Below, one piece after another: positions 1-22,200 of a stretch of 64,000 bases of DNA. The stretch lies in assembly GCA_034687125.1 (NCBI GenBank), contig JAQGBZ010000240.1, positions 33,912 to 97,911 of the forward strand, in the 5' to 3' direction. The position numbers and the translations under genes are program-made. The notes beneath the pieces were generated by a model. It was not told the DNA's origin and made no database searches. It was given only the letters and a program-made list of their open reading frames with translations. How positions within the stretch are numbered: position 1 is the first letter of the stretch; each line of letters starts with the position of its first letter. This DNA comes from Neelides folsomi (Eukaryota > Arthropoda > Collembola > Neelipleona > Neelidae).

Positions 1-9079
<9,079 letters not shown>

Positions 9080-11412
9080 TTTTCCCATAAAGTGCAAAAT
9101 GATGTAAGTGATCCTTTTCTTCAATTTTATACAATTGTAATTATTAGATAAAATGAGTTCAATTAGAGTGATAATTATTTATACCTGAAAATAAACAAAA
9201 TTAGATTTAAGGTGCGACTGATCATGAAAAATAAGTATTAATTAATTTTTAAACATTTTTATTCGCAACATAAAGGTTTAAATCATGCAAGTAATAATTA
9301 AAGAGAATTTCAACAATTATGTTTATAATATAACATTGTAGCTTAAATATGATATTGTGATATTATAAGTAATTAAAATATTTTCGAATTATAACATTAC
9401 TAAAAGTTTAAATTACAAATGAGTTGAGTTAAAGGCAAGATCAAAGGAGTTGACTTTAACAATTTTACCATTTTTATACAATTACGACATTGATAATTAA
9501 GATAAATTAAGTAAATGATAATAATAATAAAATTCAACAATTAAATAATGTTTTATAAGCATTTTAATTAATAAATTCGGAGTTGGAAATAAATAATTAG
9601 GAACTTTTAAATATATTGACATTTAACAAGATTTACTCAAAACAATCAAAACATAGCAAAAACACATTTGGGTTTTAAACATCCAAAGGACTTTTAAAGC
9701 TTTATTTTTTTATTCCTACTGTTTTTGCTCTTTGCTTTGATATCTTTTTGGCTATCTTTCCCTATGAGTATTCCAAACAGAGTTTGAATAATTGAAATTA
9801 ATATTTAAACTGCTTAATTTAAATTAAAGTTTTTAGATTGGATTTTAAATGGTCAGCTTTTCCTCGTTATTTCCGTCACAAATTCAGATCATTCAGTTCT
9901 GTGCTTATACTTTAAACTAAACATTATTAATTGTTATTTCACTATCAAGACCTTATTATTTGGGTAATTGTAACAATTACGTTAATTAAGCTAATTACAT
10001 AATTTTACTAAAATAAGCCTATCTGACTAAAACCATTTATATCCTTCACTTGGAAGAAGCGTGTAAATAGTTATAATGTAAGAAATGTGAAAAAAGTATT
10101 TTGATCCGTTTTGTATCAAGCTTGGTTTTTCAAAATGCTTTAAAATCTTATTGTTAGTTATTATTAATACTCACTTTAAACTTATTTTCAATTTATGGTA
10201 ATCTTCAAGTTTCAATTTTTGAGTTTGATGAAAGCGCTTTTATTTAATTCCTAATATCAAATATTTTGACTGGTTTTCTTTTACTCATTGCAATTCAGTT
10301 GAATTTATAAAAAAAACTTTTTGAGAATTTGAAAATTGTTTCAATGTTACAAAGAAGGCCTCTTTTTACCCCTAAAACTTTTACTTCTCGTAATTTACCA
10401 ACAACGTTAACTAATTACAATTTTAATTACAAGTTGTTTTAAGTAATAATGAGTTATTTTCAACATTCTGCTTTTGCCGCCGATTTAAATTTTAATTGAT
10501 TTTAATTTTATTATAACTCCCTTCAAAATTGTTTGTAGCTTTTGAAAATTTCCTTTTTTATCATTTTGAATATTTTAATTCTTATCTTTATTAAGCACTA
10601 TATTATGGATACCTTTTCTAAATGTCTCTTGATAGGATTTAAGTTAAGAGGGATTTAAGCCTTGTTTCAAATTTAATTACTACCTTTAATCATTTATTTG
10701 CTAATTACAGGTCTGGTTCAACACCGTCCGAATAAGCTTTTAATTTACGTATATAAAGTTAGACCAGACATTTGCATTTGCGTACAAACTAATTTATAAT
10801 GAAAGATACAAGTTTGAATATTCAACAACATTTAAAATAGAAGATTTACAAAATCTCACTAATTAACGGTTAATTATTAACCTATAATTTTACAATTCTG
10901 AAAGAACTACATATGTATTTATAATTTTCAAAAAGAACTCCTAATGATCTTTAAAGGGGAACAAATGTTTTGAATAGAAAATATTTATTTAGCAGCCGAA
11001 AGAGTAGAAATGAGTTATTTAATACTTAAGATGAGAATGAGAATAAATTGAGTTCAACTTTGAGTTAAAAATTCCTCTATTAGAAATATTCGAAATAGAT
11101 ATTTAGAAATGTTAATAGTTAATAGCACAGCACTTGTTTGATTGTTTTATATAACAACTTGTATTTTTTAAATGCGGCTTTGCATTCTGGCAGCCCTTAA
11201 AGTTAATAACATTAATTGTATTTATGATCATGTTAATTGAACCCTCTATCAATTTGTATTTTTATAAATGTTAACAATATTGAAACCTTCTGACAAATTC
11301 GTCTCATGGCACAGAGCCGAAGTTTTTAGTCGAATTAGTTAATGAACGTAGTTAAGTGAGTGTTCTAAATTAGCTGAAAGCATTATTCTCAATTTTCTAC
11401 TCTTTGCTTTTC
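9080..11412. other. Intergenic, POLQ 3' flank to CHMP6 3' end
   Basis: AT-rich sequence between the convergent ends of POLQ and CHMP6. It has the likely POLQ polyadenylation signal (AATAAA, 9189-9194) and a short hairpin near 10711-10768 (GTCTGG against CCAGAC). No coding exon, RNA gene or clear repeat was recognised. Confidence 0.6.
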
Positions 11413-12508
11413 TCACGAAGCTACCAGAGCCACTTTGACCTTTTCTTTTGCTGGGCGATCTAAAATTCACAATTTAATCAATATTTAAAATTTCATTTTA
11501 AATTATTAATTTAATTAATTATGTTGAGTTAAGTTTACCATGAAGTTCTGGTATGGGTGTGAGTGGTACATCGGGCAGCGCAATGTCAGAGTCGACTGGT
11601 GACAATTGTTCCTGTGGCAGTTTGACATTTTCAGACGCTGCGAGTTCTTCCAGTTCCGTCTCAACAGCTTCAAGATCCTCAGGAGAAAGTGTGTTGCTTA
11701 GAAGGTCGTCGATCTCCTTCTGTTTCTCAATTCCTTCCCGAGTCTCATCAAGGATCTTTTCAATTTCGTCGATTGATAATGCATCGTGGATTCTCTTCAA
11801 GGATTCATTACCGGTCTTCAATCCTTCGACGACCTAAAAATCAGAATTTCATTTTAGAGAAAGTCTCAATAATATATTCCAAACAGTACTTATATTATAA
11901 AATTATTTTGAATATTTATTTTATAACACTTGGATAAGAGAAATTGATTTAATTGTAAATTGATTTTACCTTCAATTCAATCTGAGCGAATTCCAAATCA
12001 TTGACCATTTGCTCCAAATTGTCCAATTGAAGTTCTGACTTTTGAAGAAGCGTCTCTTGGAACCTCTTTTTCTTCAGTAGCAATTTTGCTCGGCTAAATT
12101 ATGAACAAAAAATTAGATTCACTTTGATTATAGTTAATTAAAAATTTGAATTTATATTTAAAGGCCTTTAAATAAACTTACTCTTTTTTCCCTTCATGAA
12201 GCAATTTCTTGGCGAGTTCTCGCTCTTTCTCCAGTGCTTGTTCTATTCTCTGTTGGTATTGCTTGAGAGAATCTCTCTGCAGTTTCAAATCCTATAAATT
12301 TAATTGAAAGTTAATTTACCTTTAAATATATTAGGGCTAAGCCGCTGAGGTTTATTTATAGACGAGGAATTATCGGTAAATAATTTATCGAATTAACAAT
12401 TTTGATGGGTATTATGTTTTTTGTATTTTTAGAATGGTTTACCAAAACGGCCTTGTCGTGGTCGGTGACTTTTGACTGAGGTTTCTTTTTAGAAAACAAG
12501 TTCCCCAT
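11413..12508 (-). CDS. CHMP6: ESCRT-III subunit CHMP6 / VPS20
   Basis: CHMP6 links ESCRT-II to the Snf7 (CHMP4) polymer on endosomal membranes during multivesicular body sorting. Five exons on the minus strand: 12443-12508, 12182-12291, 11970-12093, 11539-11833, 11413-11459, encoding 213 residues, close to the usual length. The start MGNLFSKKK has the glycine 2 that is myristoylated in the family. The basic first helix includes RAKLLLKKKRFQE, and later come LDNLEQMVNDLEFAQIELK and SIDEIEKILDETREGIEKQ, typical CHMP6 segments. The last small exon gives RPAKEKVKVALVAS, like the family C-terminus; if its donor at 11538 were not used, the protein would end slightly differently. It is transcribed divergently from PIGX, with start codons about 510 bp apart. 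Confidence 0.95.
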
Positions 12509-13019
12509 TTTAAAGATGAGTTAGAAAATTAAAATAAACAATTATAAAATGATTTTGTTGTTTAAGATCTCCACCCTTGGAGTTGAACCTTCCGGTGAAC
12601 GAGGAAGAGCCAGACTTTAGAAGGAAGGAGAACACAGGGAGGAAATACGCGAAATGAACCAAACCCACTTCTCCGATTTTTTATACTCCTCGACCCGAAT
12701 TTCCGAAGGCTCTGAATGTCGGGTATTTCGGGTTCACTTCCTACTTACACTTCATTTCCTTTCCCAACTCGGAGGTTCAAACCCTCGGGCCACCAATTCC
12801 ACTTTCCGCTTTTAAATTAAACCTTCAATTTCCGTTCCATAACTTCCAATATATTCAAGACTTTACGTAAAGATCCTTTTTGGAATCCAATTTACTTCCA
12901 TTCCCATTTTCTTAAAATTACAGAATACAATTTCCGTCTTGGGCTCTTAGTTTTTAATTGAATTACAAAGGGCCGGAATATTAAAAGTCAAAAGCGTAGT
13001 AAAGGACCATTTAGTTAAT
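12509..13019. promoter_or_regulatory. Shared divergent promoter region, CHMP6 / PIGX
   Basis: The 511 bp between two divergent start codons must hold both 5' leaders and probably a bidirectional promoter. Its middle (about 12590-12800) is clearly richer in G and C than the flanks and contains short inverted CCGAA/TTCGG motifs. No TATA box was obvious. The promoter role is inferred from position only. Confidence 0.5.
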
Positions 13020-14462
13020 ATGGGATTGGTAGTGAAAACCATTTTGCTCCTTTTCTCATTTCACTTTGGATATTCATCGGTAGTTGACTCAAGAAGAAAT
13101 TGCACTTTTGTCCAAGGACTTCACGCCAATTTAATTAGGTTCATCACTAATGAAGGATTTCACAGGTAAATTTTATCAATGATTTATGTTAGAATTAATC
13201 TAACTTTATTCGTTCATTTAATTTTAATTAATTAATATAATTTTATTCTTTTATTTGGATTTGAAGAGATTTGAAGGAGAGCGTAGAAGTGACAGTGACC
13301 AATTCCCCAATTCCAATCCAACTCTTCACAACCGGCGATTGCGTCTTTGCCCTGCTGACCAAATTCCTCAATGAAATTTACATTGACCCTTATGAAATCG
13401 CAAGGCATCCAAGACTTTCCAAAACGATGAGAGTTTTGAACAAATGGACAGATTTGGAAAATCCTTCTTGGCTCGCTTCCTCTAATTCGACTGCTTTTAT
13501 TCATCTTAGGTCCATTTTAACTGGTAATAAATTATTTACATTTCTTCTAAAGTTAATTACATAATATGTAATTATATTATATTTAATATTATAATTATTT
13601 AATAATTTAATAATCTTAAATTAAATTGTTTAATTCAAGGAAATTTGATCTCAACTGAAGAAGTGAAAATTCCCATACATTTTCGCTACCAACGGCCGTT
13701 AAGTCACACTCGGTTGAAGAATCGTTATTTCGGATCGAGGGATGAAGCCGGGAGCGGAATTATGCACCCAGGGGCTTATGTCCAAGTAAACGTCCCTCTC
13801 CCGCGGCTTTTGCTTCGATGTTCTAACTGGGATGATACGACTGTGGAAGCCGATTGTGGACAAAACATTGTGAATACCATTTGCTCAAAAGGATCTGACT
13901 CCATTTGCCCATGGATTTCGATTCCATTCAAATCGGTAATATTCATTTATTAATTAACTAATTTAGCTCAATAAATTATTTTATTTTTTATATCTTTAAT
14001 TTATTTGTTCATTTTTATCAATAGCTTTTCATTAAATTGATATTTTTATTTAGAACACAAAAGGGAGTTCTGTATTCATTCCAATTGGTGATTTGGACTC
14101 TCAGCTTCTTGTCACAACAGTCACAATTTTAGTCATCTTTGCGGGTAATTTTTATATCTTTATTTGAAACAATAGGTTTGAAAAGTTGAAACTATTCTCC
14201 GTTACCAGTTAGCTACGGATTTCGCGGTTTTGAAAAACAGAAAAACACGTGATTTTCTAACGTTCGATTTCATTGTAAATCAATTGAATATTTCTCGTGA
14301 AAAAAACCGCGAAATCTGCAGCTAAGTGGTAACGGAGAATATATATAAAATTATAATTGTAATTAATAAATTTCATGTATAAATAAAGGGATGTTATTTC
14401 TTCTTCGGACTTTGAGAAGAGCAAAAGAAGAAATCGACCGAGTTCATGAACATGTGGATTAA
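13020..14462 (+). CDS. PIGX: PIG-X, GPI mannosyltransferase I stabilising subunit
   Basis: PIG-X is an ER membrane protein that stabilises PIG-M, the enzyme adding the first mannose to GPI anchors. Exons 13020-13165, 13267-13523, 13640-13935, 14054-14144 and 14389-14462 give 287 residues. A signal peptide (MGLVVKTILLLFSHFGYSS) is followed by the lumenal domain: GFHRDL across the first junction, YIDPYEIA, then VKIPIHFRYQRPLSHT, matching the PIG-X pattern of DPYELA and HCRYHRPH. Lumenal cysteines occur near LLLRCSNW and ICSKGSDSICPW. One C-terminal membrane helix (LLVTTVTILVIFAGMLFLL) precedes a short charged cytosolic tail ending EHVD. AATAAA lies at 14616-14621. Intron 4 holds a MITE. It ends about 370 bp from the 3' end of the Ariadne gene. 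Confidence 0.93.
14195..14339. mobile_element. MITE with TA target duplication in PIGX intron 4
   Basis: About 41 bp at the left end (TTCTCCGTTACCAGTTAGCT onward) is repeated inverted at the right end with few mismatches. The 145 bp unit is flanked on both sides by TA (14193-14194 and 14340-14341), the target used by Tc1/mariner elements. There is no coding capacity. It fills most of the 244 bp intron 4, so that intron was probably enlarged by the insertion. Confidence 0.8.
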
Positions 14463-14832
14463 AAGCTACAAAGTGACATTTTCCCCTTAACCATTCCATG
14501 CTCCATTCTAAGTGAATTTTGAAGTGATAAGTGACTTGTCCTGTGTTCTTATTTTGTACTTATTTACTTCAGTATGTATTTAGAAGTAATTTTATGTAAG
14601 TAATATAAAATCTTGAATAAAAAATCGTATAATATCATATTTCAATATGTTACAGTATCGGGTTTTGATATTGCTAAAATATCTTTAATATTTATTTGGT
14701 TTATTATCTAAAATTTAACATTGTAGTAAAACAATTAGGGGATTTTTATCTGCTTGACCTTTTAAATGGGCGACTAGAAATAGTATTCGAGTCTGACTAA
14801 TGGGGCTAGTGAAATAAATCACAATTGTGTAA

Positions 14833-17070
14833 TTAAAAGTCTCTGAAAGTCCATGGGAAAGGAGTAGTTAAAGGATCGTATCCTTCCATAACGTGACTGA
14901 TAAGGACGTCTCTTCTTTTCCTCAGGTAACTGCTTTTGTCCAGCACGGTGCTCTTCACCTTTTGAAAGTCAACTTCCAAGTGAACCACATTTTCTAAGTA
15001 GTCGGCCAACGACTCGGTCACTTTCTCAAGATCGCATTGATTGTCTTCAAAAATTGTTGACATGTTGGAGGAAACCAGATAGAAAGCAAAGCCGTAAGAG
15101 TATTTTAAAACTCCACGGGATTCCGCCAAAGCGTCCAAACTCTTAAAATTATAATTTAAAAATAAATAAACATTTATTCATAATGATTTAATTATAACAT
15201 TAACTACCTTTATAACTTATAATTATAACTTGAAATGATAAAATCTATTAAATATTTCCACTTACATCCAAAAGACATTGAGATTCAGAAAGTGAAATTG
15301 GATTAATAGGGCGCATTTGAAAAGTGAGCATTTTGGAACGAACACAATCCGTCAACCGTTTGTGGAATCTCAATCCTTGAATATGATTCAAATAGCGATC
15401 ATTGTAATGATGAAATCGCTTCAATCGAGCAATTGCCCCTTCCAAGTCGTTTTTTTCTTCTTCGGCCATTCCTTGGTATCGATTGCCTAAATTATATATC
15501 TTTAATATTAAGATAAAATATACAAATCCTAATATTATAAAATTATAATAAAGGCTAGATATTTGATAAATATTCATACAATAAAATAACTTAATGTTTG
15601 TTAATTTTGTCACTACTCTTCTAAATGACTTACAATTATAAGCATCCCCATGAGATCTCCAACAATCAAGACAGATCCAGCAAAATTCATAAGAACAAGC
15701 CCGATTCCGGCAAACCATGTGGTTACATCCGCCGTTTTTCTCAATGGGAGTTTTGCATTTAGGGCATTCCTAAATCAACGTGGAATTTGTAAATACAGAA
15801 TAAGTCTTATCATTTATCTTTACGATCATAATTTCATAATATAAAAATAATTAAATTTTGAATTTAATAATTAAATTTAAATTAGTGAACTTCAAATATT
15901 TAAGGTTACTTTTGTATTAGCTCTGATCCAATTCGTAGATTCTTCCGAAGTTTCATCCGTCGTTTTCTTGATCCATTGTTGGAGTAAATCACATTTTAAA
16001 GGTACATGAGCTTCATGGCCGCAATAAAAGCAACACGTTCCTCCACAATTGCAAGTTACATTTGTCCATCCATTGGCAGGGCGAATAAGACGAATAGCAA
16101 AAGCACAACCGGGACGCGGACACCAACGGAGGTTCGGATGAGAAACAACAAAATCATTGGCCATCAAATGATCATATTTAACTCGAAGTGGGGAATTGGA
16201 CGGGAGAAAATCTTCAACCATTCGATTATTTAGCAAGAGGTGACATCCAGGACCAGGACATTCGATCCGAACGCTATTTCCTATAATTAATTATACAAAA
16301 ATAATTGTATAAATTACATTAGAATATTTAAAATATATTTTATAATTTTAATAATAATTACAAGATACCTCTTATAACAAACTTTCACACGTATTACGTA
16401 TTAGCCCAATTAGCCGTACTACAAGTAATTAATATTAATAAATATAATTTGTTTTCTTTACCAGTATCAAAGATTTGGACATTGAGATATTTGAGCCAAC
16501 AATTTTTGCAAACCAAATGACCGCACTCCATTCCAACGAGGGAATCTTCTTTGGTTAAGCAAATCCCGCAAATTGTTTCCTTTTTCAAACTCGTTTCCTC
16601 ATGGGGAAGAATTCGGTTGGCTTCGTAAAGGGCTTTTAGTGATCCGTCATCGAAAATCTTTTCCAGGGTCGTCTCAATGTTCCAATGGAGAGAGTTGAGA
16701 AAAACGAAATGGACAGTTTCGGGGAGATATGAATATACTGAAACTCCTTTCAGGATTTCCACAAGGTAATTCAACACATTTGGTTGATCGTAAACTTTGT
16801 AAACACAAACGACGTTCTTTGCTCCATCGCCTTCGCATCCTCCTATATTTAATCATTATTCTTTAATTAACAGATAAATTCAGTTAAGTTTTATTATAAA
16901 ATTTTAAATAAGATTTTTGGAGATTTTTTACCATCGCGAGGTTGGCTATCGTGGTCAAAGATATCATCCATGATTTCGTCCTCGTCGGCGTCGGAATCAG
17001 AACTTAGGGAATATGTTACTTGGGCAAGTCGAATTTTTTTCCTTGAAGGTGATTTAAACGCATCACCCAT
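14833..17070 (-). CDS. ARIH1: Ariadne-type RBR E3 ubiquitin ligase
   Basis: A RING-between-RING ligase that passes ubiquitin from an E2 through a catalytic cysteine, in Ariadne proteins often with neddylated cullin-RING ligases. Six minus-strand exons: 16932-17070, 16462-16842, 15910-16280, 15634-15769, 15266-15486, 14833-15141, giving 518 residues. An acidic N-terminus ([17 protein letters not shown]) and UBA-like region precede RING1 ([20 protein letters not shown]), the IBR (CPRPGC, then [16 protein letters not shown]) and RING2 ([20 protein letters not shown]), whose cysteine in GGCNHMVC corresponds to the active-site residue. The Ariadne domain follows, from NRYQGM through YSYGFAFYL and LADYLENVV to the end. 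The length is slightly below human ARIH1. ARIH1 is preferred over ARIH2 by overall order and the YNCNRY junction, but only family level is certain. The start is the first methionine after an upstream stop-rich stretch. Confidence 0.93.
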
Positions 17071-18760
17071 TTTACTCGATTTCAATTTTTGGTCTATATC
17101 AGATACATAAAATCGGATTAGATTACAATTATTATAAAAATTGTGAATTTATATAAGTTTGATCCATATAAAACAGAATGTTTCATTTCAATTAATTACA
17201 TTTAAATAATATTTATTTCCTCCACAATGCTCAACTTGACAGTAATAGTTTAAATGTAGTAAGAACTAACTTTAAGCAGCAATTAATAAGAATCGTAAAA
17301 TGAATTAACTTTAATCTCAATTAGCACCAGAATCGGGCATTGAATTTTGAAATAGGGAAATTACTCGTCAAATTAACCTTCACTGAACTTGAAAGCCGAG
17401 TAAGGAGTAAATATAAATGTTCAAAATACAAAAACTTGAGTATAACTCATTTCTATGAAGAATAACCAAAAATCTGAATATTTTTGAGGATAAAGTAAAC
17501 GTATAGTAAATGAGACGAACATTTAAAAATCTAATATCTAATGTATTTTATAAATTAAATATATTTACGAAAGAATAGAAACTTACTCAAGCCGTATTGC
17601 GTATTCGCGTAGCAAGTAGTAAATAGTTTATTTACAGAGATTTTAATAGCAAAGCTAATTGTATTTGCAATTTAACATCGAGTCATCGAATTTTAAGCTT
17701 TTGAGATTCAATTATTAAAGATATAAGCGAATCGTTGCGTTAATTAAATTAATAACGATAATGAATATTTAACTTAATGTTAGTATAATTAAAAATTAAG
17801 ACATAGATGTGTCAAAGGTCAGTAAATTAATGTAAATAAAAGCACATTGCTCCTCTGGCGGTTCTGGGGATTGAAAACAAATGCGCGAAGGGAAGGGATA
17901 GGGAATAAATACATAGGGAATGTGGGAGAAAGAAAACGTGGAAAGGAGCAAAGAAAAGATTCAGTCTTCTTCTACACCTCAAACCGTACGCATCTCACTG
18001 AGCTCTCAAGCTAATTTCCACTCTCGGCTAATTAATTTAATAATTAATTAATAAAATGCGATTTGAGTTAACTTGTAGGTTAACTCATTGATTGGCCCAC
18101 CTCATTGGCAAATATTACGAAACAGGTAAATAGTTTTCTTATAGGTAAACAGCATTCTTAATGTTAGAGAACCATCATTACGTATTATATTTTAACCATT
18201 TCGTTCTATGCCGGATATCACTTCGTTTTAACTTTGAATGTTTTGTTGATGAAACAGGGTTTTTTCTAAATATTTTTTACAATATTTAAATAATTAAGAT
18301 CTTGTATTACGATTTAACAGTTTAATTTAATTTAAATTAAAATGAGATTATTTTTCAATAGAGATTTTGGGCTGGTTGTGAGAAAGCAGACAATTGACAA
18401 TTGGGGGAAATGCATCGGATAAGAAAATGTAAGTCGAAGTCGAAGAATCTTCCGTTGGGGTCTCAGAAGCCGGCCAAGATTGCATCACAAGGTTAATTAT
18501 TTTTATAATCTTAATTGCCCTCTTTAACTGCTTTTCCATACTTCCTCTCAGCACTAACAATAAGCCATACGCATTTAACGATTAGAAAAAATCTCCGGGT
18601 ATAGAAAATTCCTATTGGGAAATGGTGCAATGAAGCCCAACCACTTTCTTGATTTATGTTTCCGTAATAAAGAGTAAATATGAGAATCCATTTAACGAAG
18701 CGTGAAATGAGTCAAATGGTAATTTGGTTAATTACTGAACTTCTCACTTCCTATTTCCAG
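17071..18760. other. Intergenic, upstream of the Ariadne gene
   Basis: Contains the Ariadne 5' flank and AT-rich sequence. On the minus strand, 18348-18560 is open for 70 codons ending in a stop and might be a terminal exon, but no family was recognised and the splice context is unclear. A somewhat GC-richer stretch lies at about 17840-18010. No firm feature. Confidence 0.4.
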
Positions 18761-19299
18761 CCAACCCAACGTATTTCTCCGAGGGTCAGTCCGACCGCCC
18801 CGCAATTCCTCTTCATGAATTTTCATCCCCTATCAATTTCTACTACAACACCGACTTCTCCACGTTTCGGAAATCCTCCAATTCTTCAAGCTTCAACTCC
18901 AATAATCCCCACGTGTCAAATTCTTTTAAAAGAAGGTCGGAAATCGGAAGATCAGAATTTACCAGATCCCTCATTGGAAGTTCAGAGATCGAAAAAGGAC
19001 TTGGATCGGATACGGAAGGATATTTGAAACCTATCCGCAATGGGCGTGAAGGTCTCTTCTTCATGGACATCCCTCCGGTGGAGATGGAAGTTGCTGTTGA
19101 TGTCCACACCCCGACATCGTCCAATTTCTCCGAAGAAATTGAATCAAGCGGATCGACGATTACCAATCTCCCTAATAAATTCTCATCATTGGGTCGATGT
19201 ATGGTGAAGGAATCATTTTGCGAGAAGTTCTGTTCTCTCTGTGCCACTTCGCTCAATTCGCCAAAGTCAAGTAAGAATCTTTTATTATCTTATCTTTAA
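18761..19299 (+). CDS. Orphan coding exon with an NPxY-like motif; parent gene unknown
   Basis: A strong acceptor (pyrimidine tract and CAG at 18758-18760) opens a frame of about 179 codons. The frame starts at 18763 with NPTYFSEGQSDRPAIPLHEF and is serine-rich through SSNSSSFNSNNPHVSNSF. It either stops at 19297-19299 or leaves at a good donor (GTAAGA) at 19271. NPTYF resembles the NPxY endocytosis or PTB-binding motif of receptor tails such as APP and LRP, which would suit a cytoplasmic tail, but no transmembrane exon was found upstream. The opposite strand is also open over 137 codons (18843-19256), so strand assignment rests on the acceptor and the longer frame. No family was recognised. 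Confidence 0.45.
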
Positions 19300-22200
19300 A
19301 GTCTCCAACAGACATTCAGACAGCCGTATTCAAATCAATACGAATGTCAGTGAGTAAATGCAGTGAGTCGGGGAGTTGAATAGATTTAAAAATACTTTTA
19401 CTGATTGTATCACTTGAAACTCATTTGCCAAATAATATTATTTTCCTCATCTTACAATAACTTTCAATAACTTTACACTCTTTAGAGTCGTCTTTACAAA
19501 ATAAATTGAAAAATACACATTAGGGTTTTAATACCTTGGCTGTGTTATTGAACTCGGTCTTTACAATTTCTATTTTGATTCCACTTATGTTGAATTTCAT
19601 TCAATTGTTAGGAATATGACACAATACACAATGCCTTTGAAAATTTTGAATTGGTGTAAATGTCTTGTGTCCAAATGTATTAGATATTAGTATGGTTAAT
19701 GTGAGCATTAAATTGTTTAATGCTGGGAGAATACGAAGAATTGTTAAAATTGTAATGAGAGCCGAAATGCCGAAAATGTGTTTGGGACTGAAGTTCCGAA
19801 AATTGGACCTTTTTGAGGGTGGAAACTTCTGAAAATCCTTAAAGTTTCTTCAGGGATTGATGGCTTCATTTCACTCGTTCCTTTCTCTGTTTCTTCAACT
19901 CGCACATTTCCTTCATTCCTTGTCAAACGCGCGTTCTCCCTCGACGTCTTCACATTTGTATTTCATTTACTACATCCATCATACAGAGATTGGTGAAAAA
20001 AAGAGTTGTAAAATTATATTTCCTTTCTCTATACAATCTCTATACATCTCAAATATATGTATAATATTCGTGTATCGGTATTTCTATTCCTTTCGTATGA
20101 TATATTTAACAGTTACAGTTCTGTATTTCATATACTGCATATATTTGGTAACTTTTAATATTCTGCATAAGCTGTGATGATTTTGAAAACCGTCGTTGTC
20201 TCGTGAGTTTCATATTTAACGACCTTATTTTTATTTTACATCATCGTGAACACGAGGTTGGATAATTACCTGCACATGTTTTCACTTTCGAAGGGAGTTT
20301 GGCGAAGTTGATGATGCATTTCACTCCTCCACCTTTTATTACTACTTCCTTTACTCTATTCCTCATTTAACTCACTTGGCTCTGCTTTTGGGAAAAGGAA
20401 ATGATTAAGAAAATAAATTTTGGAAATTGGAATTGTCTTGATGTAAATCATGTTTTGAGTTTTGTGTGTTTGTATGAAGTTCAATTGGTCGTGTTTTGAC
20501 GATGGGTTGGATATGGCAGCTGGTGTAGCAATATTTCATCCTTCTCTCTTATACATTTCCTACGGATGTTATTAAGATCATTCTCCAGACTTCCATTCAT
20601 TTTTTATTCATTTTGGAACATTTGAGTCGTCATTTGATATTTGACTTGTCCTGTGCTGTGGCTGGATGAGGTTTTGTGGTGAATTCTTTTTTGCCGCTCC
20701 TTTGGTCTTTATCTCTTTACATTTTTGATCTTTGGGAGTTGACAAATTGTAATCAAGTGGGAGAAGAAGGGGAGTTTGAGGGTGCTTATGGGAGCCATAT
20801 GGGGATTTAAGGGCACGCGTTCGACCCTCATCTTCTCCGTCTCTGTCCAAAGTTGGGAAAAGATTCCCATATGACCCTCGACTTAAACCAACACCTTATA
20901 ACTTAAATGTACCAAAATCATATGCTATATCTATCCAGTGTATCTTATATCTTATAATTCTTATATTGAAATATATTGAATATAGCGAAAAAAATATATT
21001 ATATCGCTTTTACTGTATGTACTGTATGTTTGTGAATATATTTTTAAATGTACAGAAAGTCAATGGATTCTGTTTTAAAATATAGGGGTTGGTATACTGG
21101 AATGAGATGTGAGTTGAATTGAATGTTGTTTGTTAATGTCTTGTAAGGGATCGGTCTCTGTTCATTTATTTTATTATCCTTCCTTTGGGTCCTCCACATG
21201 TGGAGGAATTAAGGGAGACTTCGAAGGGAAAACTGGAGGAGTTTTGAAACAAAGGATATCTTTTATTATCCCTTTGACTTCTCCACTTCCAGAGCCGCAG
21301 GGGACTCACAAATCCCCATCTGCTCATTTTTAATATTATTTTGGACAATCCGGGTCAAGAAAACCATTTTTGACTTTCCACTCAAATTCAAAATATTAGA
21401 ATTTTAAATGGAGATTTGGATATGGTAAGGATCAATTTAGGCAAAATTTTAATTAGGATTTAAAATTACTATATACTTTTTTAAAGAGTCGAAGACATAT
21501 TTAAATTAGGATCTGTATGATCTTTTCATCTGTATGAGATTGAAAAAATTGTGATGAATGATGTGAAGATTTGCATGAAATGAGATTTGAAGAATTTAAT
21601 TTTTTAAATTGATCCGCTGAGGTTGAGGTGCTTTTGATTAGTATTCACCAGATTTCTCCTCGTGTTAATTGCCACTTCAACGAGTGTATTATTGGATCAT
21701 TGTGAAGTGAGATGAATGGAGGTATTTGGCTCGGAAGGAAATGTTTGTTCAAGAGATTTCGAGGGAGGGATTTGCTTGTTTTATTATAATTTATTTATGC
21801 AGCTCTTCCTCCCTCTGAAACTCAATGATCTGAAGCGGATCCCAATTCAAATTTCACCTTAAGTTATCTCAAACAGTACAACTAAAGTGATCTAACTAAA
21901 ACTATCCAAACTCAATATACTTACTACATATGGTATAATATCATGATAGATACTATTGGTATACACACACAAATGGATCTACAGATACTTCAGTTATTTC
22001 TAACTGGAATCTTGTAAGTTACTTTGGGAAGCATCCGAATGAAGAGGACGGAAGGAATGAAGGTGGGATGTTGGAGTTAATAGGAAAATATCTTCCTCCA
22101 CTCAACAACATGTTCTCATTCACATTCCAACAATTCCTTCTCTCATTTAAATCATCTTCTTTTACAGATTTATCTTCTTCAAACTTCCGGACTTACCAAT

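Noticed and set aside
10711-10768. Hairpin GTCTGGTTCAAC / GTTAGACCAGAC
   Set aside because: Arms of about 12 bp with mismatches and a 35 bp loop; too weak for an RNA gene or a MITE.
12760-12800. tRNA-like B-box word GGTTCAAACCC
   Set aside because: No acceptor-stem partner or A box at the right distance upstream.
20608-21333. Open frames on both strands (20608-20850, 21130-21333)
   Set aside because: Unrelated to any family, no splice context.
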